From contig JAKAZU010000002.1 in assembly GCA_021826525.1 (NCBI GenBank), forward strand, positions 62,001 to 126,000: 64,000 nucleotides of DNA. The letters are read 5' to 3'. Positions 27,101 to 34,476 of this stretch are shown here, piece by piece. The position numbers and the translations under genes were made by a program. This DNA is from Thermoplasmata archaeon. GTDB taxonomy: Archaea > Thermoplasmatota > Thermoplasmata > UBA184. Positions within the stretch are counted from its first letter, which is position 1. The number at the start of each line of letters is the position of its first letter. The notes under the pieces were generated by a model. That model was not told the DNA's origin, did no database searches, and was given only the letters and a program-made list of their open reading frames with translations.

Positions 27101-27573
27101 GTTGCGTCGTACTGGAGTACGTTCACGTTGCGGACGATAACGAAGCCCGTCAGCCCTCCGCTCGTCAGGTTGGAGCTCGACTGGTACAGGTACGCCGGCG
27201 ACGAACTCGCGGGAAGTACGGCGACGGGATACGGGATCGTTCCCGTAGAGGTCTGAAGGCCGGTGAGGTTCGTCTGGACCGGGATGCGGACCCCCCAGGT
27301 ACCGGGCGCGAGGTTCGGGGCGTTGGTTCCGCTCGCGAAGAGGAAACCGCCGCCCGGCGAGGTCGTGGTGGTGTACACCTGCCCGGTGGCCGACGACACG
27401 AGGTCGACGGTGACGCCGCCCGGCACCGGGGCTCCGGTGCCCTGGTAGGCGTACCCGTAGAGGGTGTACGTCGAGCTCGAGGCACTGACCATCGGCAGCA
27501 CGCTGGCTGCGACGACGAGCAGCACGACCGACCACAGGGCGACCTTCAGCACGCCAGTACGCAACAACTTCAC
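24190..27573 (-). CDS. Giant cell-surface protein with PKD-like domain and C-terminal anchor
   Basis: A 1127-residue extracellular protein. A signal sequence occupies residues 1-31 (VALWSVVLLVVAASVLPMVSA). Several Ser/Thr/Asn-rich beta-sandwich modules follow, beginning with carboxypeptidase-regulatory-like repeats (YTLYGYAYQGTGAPVPGG; YIVSGTLSVGSSG). A PKD-type motif YSWDFGDGN lies near residue 612. Another Ig-like segment is around residues 820-900. One transmembrane helix lies near 1074-1095 (ALIYIVIAAVVIVLIVFAVYW), followed by a short, highly charged cytoplasmic tail. Very many NxS/T sequons point to dense N-glycosylation. A cell-envelope or adhesion role is inferred; no catalytic motif is visible. 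Codons are less biased to Arg than in the neighbours, as expected for a secreted protein. Confidence 0.85.
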   Translation of the reverse strand: MKLLRTGVLKVALWSVVLLVVAASVLPMVSASSSTYTLYGYAYQGTGAPVPGGVTVDLVSSATGQVYTTTTSPGGGFLFASGTNAPNLAPGTWGVRIPVQTNLTGLQTSTGTIPYPVAVLPASSSPAYLYQSSSNLTSGGLTGFVIVRNVNVLQYDATINGTVTYAPTGGTPAVQRGATVELLDPARNDMPLVTNVTNSAGFYSLQAPQGAWVLETILPAPNTRYNLTEVSISEFQKMTVNVVVGNYIVSGTLSVGSSGAAPNTPGNVTVYDPTDGHIYTGSFAPSGYYSFGTTSNLTGQTIEVFLEATNTTTAYYTTTVTSSATVKNVRTSPAAPSNRASYVTTLNFTSFNRGIGNGTLSVYTNATLGNNTILSYLPNETVGQLWAQLGLDFSHSSTFSSADWPAVVQYLNSSGAFFPAIQAGTTINGTGFTTNYLSNGAPAYSFAASSACSSTDCGPTSTNSISLSYAQTFSLSSTVTANSPAYTLQFNVLNPNSHGSYVYNAVLPTGYVLKAGTVAPKGVAFQGAGPDGTWTTVGITTYPSSSTYTTITLPIVKEGGSTPIVNVTGSNFGFSSANVLNSTHGNYTVVVAQGVNNTFSALNTIYASGVNGTYYSWDFGDGNYYNSTSSTTTYAYLTNSSVTNAPYDASLTIRSSSGALNTTAFHVWVGPKTGVAAVLSYNVTGSRFVKQAGGVTYLQVNYGYPITFNATASRANSTDRSIPGVLSVALFSLAANKYARTQNNSVSTGATFDTPFSVSFLGNGFYFNGTTIGGQHVSFLGWRYYVNLTVWSGTGGYGTTSLIVLVNDTQKPISAFSLLNSAGAYIPPGGSVTEASNFTAKIVLNGANSSDPNNGSIVKYVWNITNSGNSSYHHANITQIATGPSYKYPGRVAVWLPPQTVAYTINLTVMDRAGNTNYSKQSITVAVNSTVRPIMSAANFTGPTSLVEGTGYTYWINVTTGGGSKAVGYNITVSWYLLSPSGTGARKVVVPSSDVLFYNYSSPGVVNTTVAYKGLYPALALNKTVRAEITWTPGLTGNYNLYANVSASNEYAANYNSGPQTVVLAIAISPSPLSQALIYIVIAAVVIVLIVFAVYWYRRRGRQRTRPASRSGLERGSRRKDDSDDSS

Positions 27574-27692
27574 GTCTCCTTCGCGAAATCCCTCGATAGG
27601 GGAACTCGGCGCGCGAACCTTGGCCTCCTACTTATAGCTTGCTCGAGAAAAGACGCGATCCGGCGGACCTGGGCGCCCATCGACGCGCCCCG

Positions 27693-29918
27693 CTAACGAT
27701 AGATCGCCGTCATCGGCTCCTCGCGTCGCCGTCCGGGGCGTTCGCGGAGCCCGTGTTTCTGGAACTCCTCGTAGAACTTCAGGGAGTCGGCATCGGTACT
27801 CGAGTGGACCGTGCGCATCGCCAGCTCGAAGTGCGCCATCGTAACCTTCGTCGCCTTCGGGTTCTCCCGGATGGCGTTGAGGCCCGCTTCCCGGCATAGG
27901 GCGGCCAAGTCACTGCCGACCAGCCCATCGGTCCGGGCGGCGATCTGGTCGAGATTCACGTCCTCCGTCAGCGGCATCAGGCGCGTGTGCACCTTCAGGA
28001 CCTCGAGTCGGCCCGCGGCGTTGGGAGGCTCGACGTAGAGCCAGTGGTCGAAGCGGCCCGTGCGCAGCAGCGCTTCGTCCAGAATGTCCGGCCGGTTCGT
28101 CGCCGCGATCACGAGCACGCGGTCGAGGGATTCGAGCCCGTCGATGCTCGTGAGCAGCTGATTGACGATCCGTTCGGTGACGCCGCTCGAGTTCTGAAGC
28201 CCTCGCCGCGGCGCGATCGCGTCGATCTCATCGATGAAGACGATGGACGGGGAGGCCTGGCGAGCCTTCTTGAAGATCATCCGGATGGCCTTCTCGCTCT
28301 CCCCGACCCACTTGCTCATGACCTCGGGGCCCTTGACGCTGATGAAGTTCGCTTGGCTCTCCGTCGCTACGGCCTTCGCCAGCAAGGTCTTCCCCACCCC
28401 CGGCGGGCCGTAGAGCAGAATCCCGCGCGGAGGATCGATCCCCATCTGGCGATAGACCTCGGGGTTGCGGAACGGAAGCTCGACCGACTCCACTAAGGTC
28501 GCGCGCACGCTCTCCAAGCCCCCCACCTCCTCCCAGCGGGTCGTGGGGACTTCGACGGCGACGTCGCGCAAGCTCGAGGGCTCGATCTGCTTGAGCGCCT
28601 CCTTGAAGTCGCGCTCGGTGACCTTCATCCGCTCGAGCAGGGTCAACGGGATCGGTTTGTCGAAGTCGATCTCGGGCAGGTAGCGTCGCAGCGCCCGCAT
28701 CGCAGCCTCTCGCGCGAGCGCCGCAAGGTCCGCGCCGACGAACCCATGCGAGAGGGCGGCGAGCTCGCGGAGGACCCTCTCCCGTTCGCGCTCGCTCCCT
28801 TCGATCGGCATCCCACGCGTGTGGATCTGAAGGATCTCGAGGCGACCGGCGACCGTCGGGACCCCGATCTCGATCTCCCGGTCGAAACGGCCGGGTCGGC
28901 GCAGCGCGGGGTCGATCGCCTCCTCACGGTTCGTCGCCGCGATGACGATGACATTCCCCCGGCCCGACAGGCCGTCCATCAGGGTCAAAAGCTGGGCGAC
29001 CACCCGGCGCTCGACCTCGCCGACCACCTCGTCGCGACGGGGAGCAATCGAGTCCAACTCGTCGATGAAGATGACGCTCGGCGCGTCCTTCTCCGCCTCC
29101 TCGAACTTCTCACGAAGCTCCTTTTCGCTCTCCCCGTAGTACTTCGAGATGATCTCCGGTCCCTGGATCCCTATGAAGTGCGCACCGGCTTCGTTGGCCA
29201 CGGCCTTCGCGATGAGGGTTTTCCCCGTTCCGGGCGGGCCGTAGAGCAATACGCCCTTCGGCGGCGAGATCGCAAGCCGGTCGAAAAGCTCCGGGTGCTT
29301 GAGCGGCAGCTCGATCATCTCCCGAACCCGCCCCAGTTTCTCCCGGAGGCCTCCGATATCCTCGTAGGACACGCGCGGCGCGGCGATCTCGGCCTCGCTG
29401 ACGGTCTCCTCCTTGATCGTGATGAGGGTCGTCGGGGAGACCTGGACGATCCCCTTCGGCTGGGTGGTGACGACCATGAAGGGTAGCGATCCCCCCATCA
29501 GGAACACGCCCGGTATCACGAAGACGTCCCCGCGCACGAACGGCCGGCGAGCGAGGGCCTTCTGCACGAAGCTTTCCAGCCCCGGGCCCAAGTCCATACG
29601 AGCCGAGCCCGCGTAGATGGGGGCGATCGTGATCGATTCGGCGCTCGGACAGTCGATTCGCTGCACCTGGATCCGGTCGCCGATGCTAACCCCGGCGTTC
29701 CGCCGGAGGATCGCCTCGAGCCGAATGAGTCCCTTGCCCTCGTCCTCGGGAATCGCCTTCGCGACGATCGCCGGGGTGACCTTGCGGCCCCGGACCTCGA
29801 CGATGTCTCCCGCCCCGACCTTGAGGCGCTGTCGCGTCCGTTCGTCGATCCGCGCGGTGCCGAGACCTACGTCCTGTTGAGCGACCTCGGCAACCTTGAG
29901 ATGCAGGGCTTCGGCCAT
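27693..29918 (-). CDS. cdc48: CDC48/VCP-type AAA ATPase
   Basis: A 741-residue tandem AAA unfoldase. N-domain (1 to about 190, with LKVAEVAQQDVGLGTARID), D1 with GPPGTGKT (about 226-233) and FIDELDSIAPRRDE, and D2 with GPPGVGKT (about 502-509) and FIDEIDAIAPRRG. The C-terminus ends Ile-Tyr-Arg, an intact HbYX motif that in archaeal Cdc48 homologues docks onto and opens the 20S proteasome. I chose ATG 29918 because a TATA box (aatatata, 29944-29951) lies 30 nt upstream; the earlier ATG at 29945 falls inside that box. It is divergent from the hypothetical gene at 30022. Confidence 0.95.
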   Translation of the reverse strand: MAEALHLKVAEVAQQDVGLGTARIDERTRQRLKVGAGDIVEVRGRKVTPAIVAKAIPEDEGKGLIRLEAILRRNAGVSIGDRIQVQRIDCPSAESITIAPIYAGSARMDLGPGLESFVQKALARRPFVRGDVFVIPGVFLMGGSLPFMVVTTQPKGIVQVSPTTLITIKEETVSEAEIAAPRVSYEDIGGLREKLGRVREMIELPLKHPELFDRLAISPPKGVLLYGPPGTGKTLIAKAVANEAGAHFIGIQGPEIISKYYGESEKELREKFEEAEKDAPSVIFIDELDSIAPRRDEVVGEVERRVVAQLLTLMDGLSGRGNVIVIAATNREEAIDPALRRPGRFDREIEIGVPTVAGRLEILQIHTRGMPIEGSERERERVLRELAALSHGFVGADLAALAREAAMRALRRYLPEIDFDKPIPLTLLERMKVTERDFKEALKQIEPSSLRDVAVEVPTTRWEEVGGLESVRATLVESVELPFRNPEVYRQMGIDPPRGILLYGPPGVGKTLLAKAVATESQANFISVKGPEVMSKWVGESEKAIRMIFKKARQASPSIVFIDEIDAIAPRRGLQNSSGVTERIVNQLLTSIDGLESLDRVLVIAATNRPDILDEALLRTGRFDHWLYVEPPNAAGRLEVLKVHTRLMPLTEDVNLDQIAARTDGLVGSDLAALCREAGLNAIRENPKATKVTMAHFELAMRTVHSSTDADSLKFYEEFQKHGLRERPGRRREEPMTAIYR

Positions 29919-29943
29919 CGCCCTTGATGAACGGGAGGGTTGC

Positions 29944-29951
29944 AATATATA
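29944..29951 (-). promoter_or_regulatory. TATA box of cdc48
   Basis: The string aatatata on the plus strand reads tatatatt on the coding strand. It is centred 30 nt upstream of the cdc48 ATG, so the transcript is nearly leaderless. Confidence 0.6.
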
Positions 29952-30021
29952 GAGTATCTCCGCGCAAGGAAGATAGGGGCGTGGAGGTTAGGGAGATATC
30001 GCGCCGGCCACTACGCCCACC

Positions 30022-30924
30022 GTGGAGCCCCTCGATGCTCTCCGACGGCTCTGCCGCCTGCTCGAGGCCGCGGACTACCAGGTCTCCGAGCTCCCGGAGG
30101 GGTGGGTGGCGATCCGCCCTTCGAAGCACCGAGCGATCGTGCTGCTCCGAGAACTCAGATCCCCGAGGGACGTCGAGCCAGCGTTCCCCTCCGATGCCCT
30201 CCACCGCGCGATCGTATATCCGGACGAGCCGGGGGACGTGGCCCGGTCGCTCGCCGCCGATCGTGGTATCGAAGTGTTCACGCCCTCCACGATCGCGTTT
30301 GCGCTGGGTGAGATCCTTCTCGGAGGACCCGAGGAGCGGCCCGGCGGACCTTCCGGCGACGATTCCCTCGAGCTGCCGCCGGCGGCGGTTCCCCCCGAGG
30401 ACCAGGCGGTCCGGCCCCGCCTGGCCCGCGAGGAAGCGGAACGGATCGTGGGGGAACCGGGGCTGCGGCCGGTCCTGCGCTGGGTCCCCTACTTCGTCGC
30501 TTCGTACCGGGTCCGCGCGCCGTCTCCGCACGGGGGCGAGCGACGGACGAGCGAGCATCTCGTCGCGGTGAACGCGCTGCGCCACCGCGCCGAGAGCTGG
30601 GCCGCGAGCGACTACGAGCTCGTCCGCCGGTCCGAGGGGTCGGTTCCGGAGCCCGAGATCGGGCCGGACGAAGCCCGGGCCATCGCGACCGAGTGGATCT
30701 GCCGGCATCACACCGTGCGCGTCGATCACACCGAGCAGCATGGAGGCACCGTCGTGGTCGAGACCCGGCGGGTGCCTCCGCAACCCGAGGATGTACGGGT
30801 CGGCCCGCTCGGACGCGTCTACGTGCCGTTCTGGTACTTCGAGGGTCCCGCCGGGCGCGTCGTTCTCAACGCGGTCACCGGCCAACGTTATCCCGACGAC
30901 GAGGAGCGCGAACCCTCGCGGTAG
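30022..30924 (+). CDS. Hypothetical protein (300 aa), two-domain
   Basis: I do not recognise this family. Residues 1-95 have an alternating alpha/beta pattern (LCRLLEAADYQVSELPEGWVAIRP, HRAIVLLRE, RAIVYPDE, GIEVFTPSTIAFALGEILL) that recalls restriction-endonuclease-like folds, but I see no clear D...ExK set. A Pro/Glu-rich linker (about 100-130) follows. The C-terminal half contains RWVPYFVASYRV and, near the end, GRVYVPFWYFEGPAGRVVLNAVTG, a pattern suggesting a small repeated beta module. No membrane segment is present. It starts at GTG 30022 with an AT-rich gagatatcg about 26 nt upstream. It is divergent from cdc48 and converges on the ABC permease gene. Confidence 0.55.
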   Translation: MEPLDALRRLCRLLEAADYQVSELPEGWVAIRPSKHRAIVLLRELRSPRDVEPAFPSDALHRAIVYPDEPGDVARSLAADRGIEVFTPSTIAFALGEILLGGPEERPGGPSGDDSLELPPAAVPPEDQAVRPRLAREEAERIVGEPGLRPVLRWVPYFVASYRVRAPSPHGGERRTSEHLVAVNALRHRAESWAASDYELVRRSEGSVPEPEIGPDEARAIATEWICRHHTVRVDHTEQHGGTVVVETRRVPPQPEDVRVGPLGRVYVPFWYFEGPAGRVVLNAVTGQRYPDDEEREPSR

Positions 30925-30931
30925 CGACGGG

Positions 30932-31747
30932 CTACGGTGTGCGGAGGGCCCGACGGGCCAGGACGAGGGCGATGACGATGAACAGGGCCGCCCAACCGAG
31001 GAGTCCCGCGAGGTAGATCTCGGGAGGGTAGCTGTAGAATCGCGCGGAGCTGAACAGGTTCTCCCTCAGGACGTTCACGCACATCGATACCGGGTTGTAC
31101 GCCGCGATGTTCCGCAACCATCCGGGCTCGGTCGTGGGAGGGTACAGGGCGTTCGAGAGGAAGAGGATCGGCAGGTTGAGAAGGTTCACGATTCCGAAGT
31201 AGGACTGCGGGCTCTCGAACGCAAAGCCAAACGCGAGGAACAGCGCGTTGAACATCAACGAGAGCACGAGTACCGCGGTGAAGACCTCCAGGGCGCCTAC
31301 GACGCCGGGAGACCCCGAAATCGTGAGACCCACAAACCCCGACACGTGGGCGAGCAGGACCGCCAGGCCCAGGACGAGGAACGTCGGGATGAGCCCCATC
31401 AACGAGCGGAAGAGGAGCGGCGAAAGGAAGATCGACGAGCGCGGCGCCGGCGTCGCGACCTGGCGCTTGATGATCCCGAGACCCTTGTCGAAGATGACGT
31501 TCGCGCCGGAGAACAGCGACATCGTCAGCGCGACGAACCCGACCATCCCGACCGAGAAGAACGAGAAGTAGTTCGGGGCCCCCAAGCAGGCGCCCGGTTG
31601 CAGACAGAGCTCGTTGATCGAGCCGAACCCCTGCCCGAAGAGTACGAGATACAGGATCGGCACCAGCAGGCTCGACATGATCCATACGGGCGTCCGCACG
31701 TATCGAAGGAACTCGCGTCGCAGCAGTGCCCCCAGCTCGCGCAGCAT
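30932..31747 (-). CDS. ABC-2 type transporter permease
   Basis: A 271-residue integral membrane protein with about six transmembrane helices and the N-terminal cytoplasmic helix LRRELGALLRREFLRYVRT style of ABC-2 permeases (visible as LLRREFLRYVRTPVWIM). The ABC-2 signature region is near the C-terminal half (LNLPILFLSNALYPPTTEPGW, AAYNPVSMCVNVLRE). It forms a drug/lipid-export-type transporter with the ATPase encoded just upstream; their frames overlap by one nucleotide (TGATG). The substrate is unknown. Confidence 0.88.
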   Translation of the reverse strand: MLRELGALLRREFLRYVRTPVWIMSSLLVPILYLVLFGQGFGSINELCLQPGACLGAPNYFSFFSVGMVGFVALTMSLFSGANVIFDKGLGIIKRQVATPAPRSSIFLSPLLFRSLMGLIPTFLVLGLAVLLAHVSGFVGLTISGSPGVVGALEVFTAVLVLSLMFNALFLAFGFAFESPQSYFGIVNLLNLPILFLSNALYPPTTEPGWLRNIAAYNPVSMCVNVLRENLFSSARFYSYPPEIYLAGLLGWAALFIVIALVLARRALRTP

Positions 31748-32757
31748 CAGGGCCTCCCCGAGCGATGCATCGTGTTCATCCGTTCCGAGAGGAATCCGGC
31801 CGTGTCGGAATCCTCCTCACCACGGTACGCACGACCGGTGAGCTCGAGGAAGACCTCGTCCAGGCTCGGCTTGCGGATCTCCACACTCGCGAGCTCGATG
31901 CCGGCGCGGTCGCACGTCGTGACGATCGACGGGACCAGCGGCTCCCCGCGGGGACACTTGACTCGGAAGAATCCTTCCGCGCGCGTGACGCCCTGCACTC
32001 CGGGGATCTTCTGAAGGAGCGCGGTGAGATCCTCCCCCTTCGTCGGCTTGACGACGACGGAGTCCCCGCCGGTCTTCTCCTTCAATTCCGCGGGCGTGCC
32101 CGCTCCCACTATCTTGCCGTGGTCGACGATCGCGATCCGATCGCACAACTGGTCGGCTTCCTCTAAGTAATGGGTGCTCAACAGGAGCGTCAGTCCGGTG
32201 TCGCGCCGCAGGTCCCGGAGGTACTTCCAGAACCCGGCCCGACCCTGGGGGTCGAGACCCAGGGTCGGCTCGTCCAAAAAGAGGATGCGCGGCTGGTGCA
32301 CGATCCCGACCGCGAGCTCGAGGCGACGGCGCATCCCGCCGGAGTATCCCTTGACCGCCCGGTCCGCATAGGGGGCGAGGTCCATCTGATGGAGGAGTTC
32401 GCGGATACGATTCTTGGACTCGGAACGGCTCATTCCTTGAAGACCCGCCTCGACCTCGAGATTCTCGCGGCCGGTGAGCTCGCCGTCCGCGGTCGAGATC
32501 TGGAATGCGAGCCCGATGCGCCGGCGGACCTCTTCGGGCTGCTGGGTGACATCGAGCCCATCTACAAGAGCGCGGCCGCTCGTCACGCTGACCAGGGTGG
32601 TGAGGATCGAGATCGTGGTGGTCTTGCCGGCGCCGTTAGGGCCGAGGAGGCCGAACGCCTCGCCGGGCCGGACGTCGAAGGAGATGCCATCGAGCGCCTT
32701 CACGGCGCCACCGTAGACCTTGACGAGGTCCCGCGTTTCGATCGCGAGATCACTCAT
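31747..32757 (-). CDS. ABC transporter ATP-binding protein (drug-resistance/NodI-like)
   Basis: A 336-residue ATPase of the DrrA/NatA class. Walker A GPNGAGKTTT (about 39-48), signature YSGGMRRRLELA (about 141-152), Walker B ILFLDEPTLGLDP and the switch His in LLLSTHYLEEADQL are all intact. About 100 residues after the ATPase core form the extra C-terminal domain typical of this class. I start at ATG 32757 (MSDLAIETRDLVKVYGG). A TATA-like ttttatgg lies about 80 nt upstream, so a leader is possible. It is coupled to the permease. Confidence 0.92.
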   Translation of the reverse strand: MSDLAIETRDLVKVYGGAVKALDGISFDVRPGEAFGLLGPNGAGKTTTISILTTLVSVTSGRALVDGLDVTQQPEEVRRRIGLAFQISTADGELTGRENLEVEAGLQGMSRSESKNRIRELLHQMDLAPYADRAVKGYSGGMRRRLELAVGIVHQPRILFLDEPTLGLDPQGRAGFWKYLRDLRRDTGLTLLLSTHYLEEADQLCDRIAIVDHGKIVGAGTPAELKEKTGGDSVVVKPTKGEDLTALLQKIPGVQGVTRAEGFFRVKCPRGEPLVPSIVTTCDRAGIELASVEIRKPSLDEVFLELTGRAYRGEEDSDTAGFLSERMNTMHRSGRP

Positions 32758-32943
32758 CACGGATCCTCGGGGTACCGCGGGCACAAACGGACGACGGTCG
32801 GCTCGGCATGCTGCCCCGGCCGAGTCGGTCGGCCATAAAAGGGAGAGGCGCACGCGGAAGGCTCCTTCCGAGCGCTCCCTTCACGTTCGGACCGAGGGTG
32901 GGCTCCGGCACGAGTGAAATAGCCTGCCTCCCTCGCGCAGGCC

Positions 32944-33558
32944 GTGTTGTTGGAACAGCGGCACATCGGTCCCTACCAGAACTTCAGCTATCTGGCGGCG
33001 GACCGGGAAGGCGGCGAGGGGATCGTGATCGATCCCTCGTTCGAACCCGTCGACCTCCTCGACGCGATCGACCGGCACCGGGTACAGGTCCGGTTCATCT
33101 TGAACACCCACCGACACCCGGACCACATCGCGGGAAACCGTGCGGTAAGGGAACACACGGGGGCGAAGATCGTGGCGCATCGCGTCGCGCCGATCGGACA
33201 GGACATCTCCGTCGAGGACGGCAGCACCCTCGACGCCGGCCCGATGCACGTGGAAGTGATCGGCGCGCCGGGCCACACCCCGGACTCGGTGTTCTACCGC
33301 TTTGGCCCGTACGTCGCCACCGGCGACACGCTGTTCGTCGGGGAGTGCGGGCGCACCGACCTTCCGGGCGGCGACCCCGTCCAGATGTACGATACCCTGA
33401 TCCGCAGGGTGCGGGCGATGGACGACGATCTCATCGTCCTGCCCGGCCACGATTACGGGCCGACGCCCACCTCCACGATCGGCGAGGAGAAGCGCACCAA
33501 CTACACTCTCAAGGTGCGAACGCTCGAGGAGTTTCTCGAATTCATGGCCCGGGAGTAA
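32944..33558 (+). CDS. Metallo-beta-lactamase-fold hydrolase, GloB/ETHE1-like
   Basis: A 204-residue MBL-fold enzyme. The metal site is complete: THRHPDHIAGN (HxHxDH), GAPGHTPDSV, the bridging Asp in GDTLFVGECGRTDL and the distal His in LPGHDYGP. The GDTLFVGECGRTDLPGGDP stretch most resembles ETHE1 persulfide dioxygenases and short glyoxalase II proteins. The two cannot be separated by eye, because persulfide dioxygenases keep a single iron. It starts at GTG 32944 with gaaatagcc about 28 nt upstream. The cgi121 gene begins 4 nt after its stop. Confidence 0.8.
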   Translation: MLLEQRHIGPYQNFSYLAADREGGEGIVIDPSFEPVDLLDAIDRHRVQVRFILNTHRHPDHIAGNRAVREHTGAKIVAHRVAPIGQDISVEDGSTLDAGPMHVEVIGAPGHTPDSVFYRFGPYVATGDTLFVGECGRTDLPGGDPVQMYDTLIRRVRAMDDDLIVLPGHDYGPTPTSTIGEEKRTNYTLKVRTLEEFLEFMARE

Positions 33559-33562
33559 GCTC

Positions 33563-34138
33563 GTGAGCTCGCCGCGCCCCTCGACCGAACGGTCGTTGCT
33601 CATCACCGGGGCGCGTCGACGGACGCCCGAGACGCCCTCCTCGTCCGAGCTGATTGCTACGTTACGCGGCCAGTCCGCAAGTTCCGAGGCACTGGTGGCC
33701 CTCTTCGACGCACGGTCGATCGCCGGGGAACGGCACCTCGTGTCGGCCTGGGCGCACCTCGGCCGCAGCCGTCGTTCGGGCGCGCAGCGGCTGCGCGACC
33801 GGGGGGCCGAGTTCGCCCTCTACGTTTCCGGGGACGACCAGCTTGGCCGTGCCCTCGCAAAGGTAGGTGTGGGCCCGTCGACCGAGGAGTTCGTCCTCGT
33901 GGTCGAGCGACCGCGCTCGCTTGAGGAGACCCTGGGCGCTCTCGGACTTATCGCCGACCCGACGGTCCTGCCCCGGGAGCCGAGCGAGGCGACGATGGCC
34001 CGACTCGGGATCACCGCCGTGGAGCGTGCGATCGTTCCCCGATCGTCTTGGGAAGGGCTGGTGCTCGAGCGGGTGGCGCTGGTCGACCTTTCGCCCGCCG
34101 GCACGGCCGCACCGTCGGCAGCCACCAAATTAAGATAG
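33563..34138 (+). CDS. cgi121: KEOPS complex subunit Cgi121
   Basis: A 191-residue Cgi121-like protein, the KEOPS subunit that binds the tRNA 3' end and stimulates Bud32/Kae1 in t6A37 synthesis. The core pattern is visible: VALFDARSIAGERHLVSAWAHLGRS, FALYVSGDDQLGRALAKVGVGP and EEFVLVVERP. The N- and C-terminal tails are longer than usual and low in complexity. It starts at GTG 33563, 4 nt after the MBL gene, so they are co-transcribed. Two tRNA genes follow directly, though that may be chance. Kae1-Bud32 is not in the window. Confidence 0.8.
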   Translation: MSSPRPSTERSLLITGARRRTPETPSSSELIATLRGQSASSEALVALFDARSIAGERHLVSAWAHLGRSRRSGAQRLRDRGAEFALYVSGDDQLGRALAKVGVGPSTEEFVLVVERPRSLEETLGALGLIADPTVLPREPSEATMARLGITAVERAIVPRSSWEGLVLERVALVDLSPAGTAAPSAATKLR

Positions 34139-34172
34139 GGCCGGTCGGTGCCCGCCCGGACCGGCGGTCCGT

Positions 34173-34275
34173 GCAGGTGTAATCTAGTGGTAGGATGTCA
34201 GCCCTCCAAGCTGACCACCCGGGTTCAAATCGCCAGGGGTCCCCTCCTCTGCGCGGGAAAGTCCCGGCACCTGCA
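34173..34275 (+). tRNA. tRNA-Gly (TCC) with probable T-loop intron
   Basis: The 5' acceptor strand GCAGGTG (34173-34179) pairs perfectly with CACCTGC (34268-34274), followed by A73. The anticodon arm TCAGC-CCTCCAA-GCTGA (34198-34214) gives anticodon TCC. The T arm starts CCGGG-TTCAAAT at 34219-34230, but its 3' strand CCCGG is found only at 34263-34267. About 32 nt (34231-34262) intervene. These contain a CAGGGG/CCTCTG hairpin, and TTC can pair with GAA beside three-base bulges, a relaxed bulge-helix-bulge. Removing them restores a normal glycine tRNA of about 71 nt. The intron therefore sits near position 60/61, a rare site. The cut may shift by one base. Confidence 0.85.
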
Positions 34276-34341
34276 TTCCCCCGGTCCTCGCCGGGGGGAG
34301 CGCGAGGTTTATCCGGGACCGGGCGCATAGGGCGCTTCCGC

Positions 34342-34425
34342 GCTGAGGTAGCCTAGCCCGGCAAGGCGCCAGCCTTGAAAGCTGGTGGCGGTGACGCCTC
34401 GGGAGTTCAAATCTCCCCCTCAGCG
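34342..34425 (+). tRNA. tRNA-Ser (TGA)
   Basis: The acceptor GCTGAGG (34342-34348) pairs with CCTCAGC (34418-34424), with G73 next as expected for serine. The anticodon loop CTTGAAA gives TGA. A long class II variable arm (GGCGGTGACGCC) and T arm GGGAG-TTCAAAT-CTCCC are intact. No intron and no encoded CCA. It lies 66 nt after the tRNA-Gly gene. Confidence 0.93.
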
Positions 34426-34446
34426 CCCCTCGCTCCTTCCTGTAGG

Positions 34447-34452
34447 ATATAT
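34447..34452 (+). promoter_or_regulatory. TATA box of the mutS-mutL-nuclease operon
   Basis: The string atatat between tRNA-Ser and mutS is centred about 27 nt before the mutS ATG. It implies a leaderless transcript that starts the three-gene repair operon. Confidence 0.6.
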
Positions 34453-34476
34453 GGGCGGGCTCTCGTCACCGTACGG

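Noticed and set aside
34375..34476. In-frame extension of MutS across tRNA-Ser
   Set aside because: It would translate the tRNA gene; the TATA box and family N-terminus place the start at 34477.
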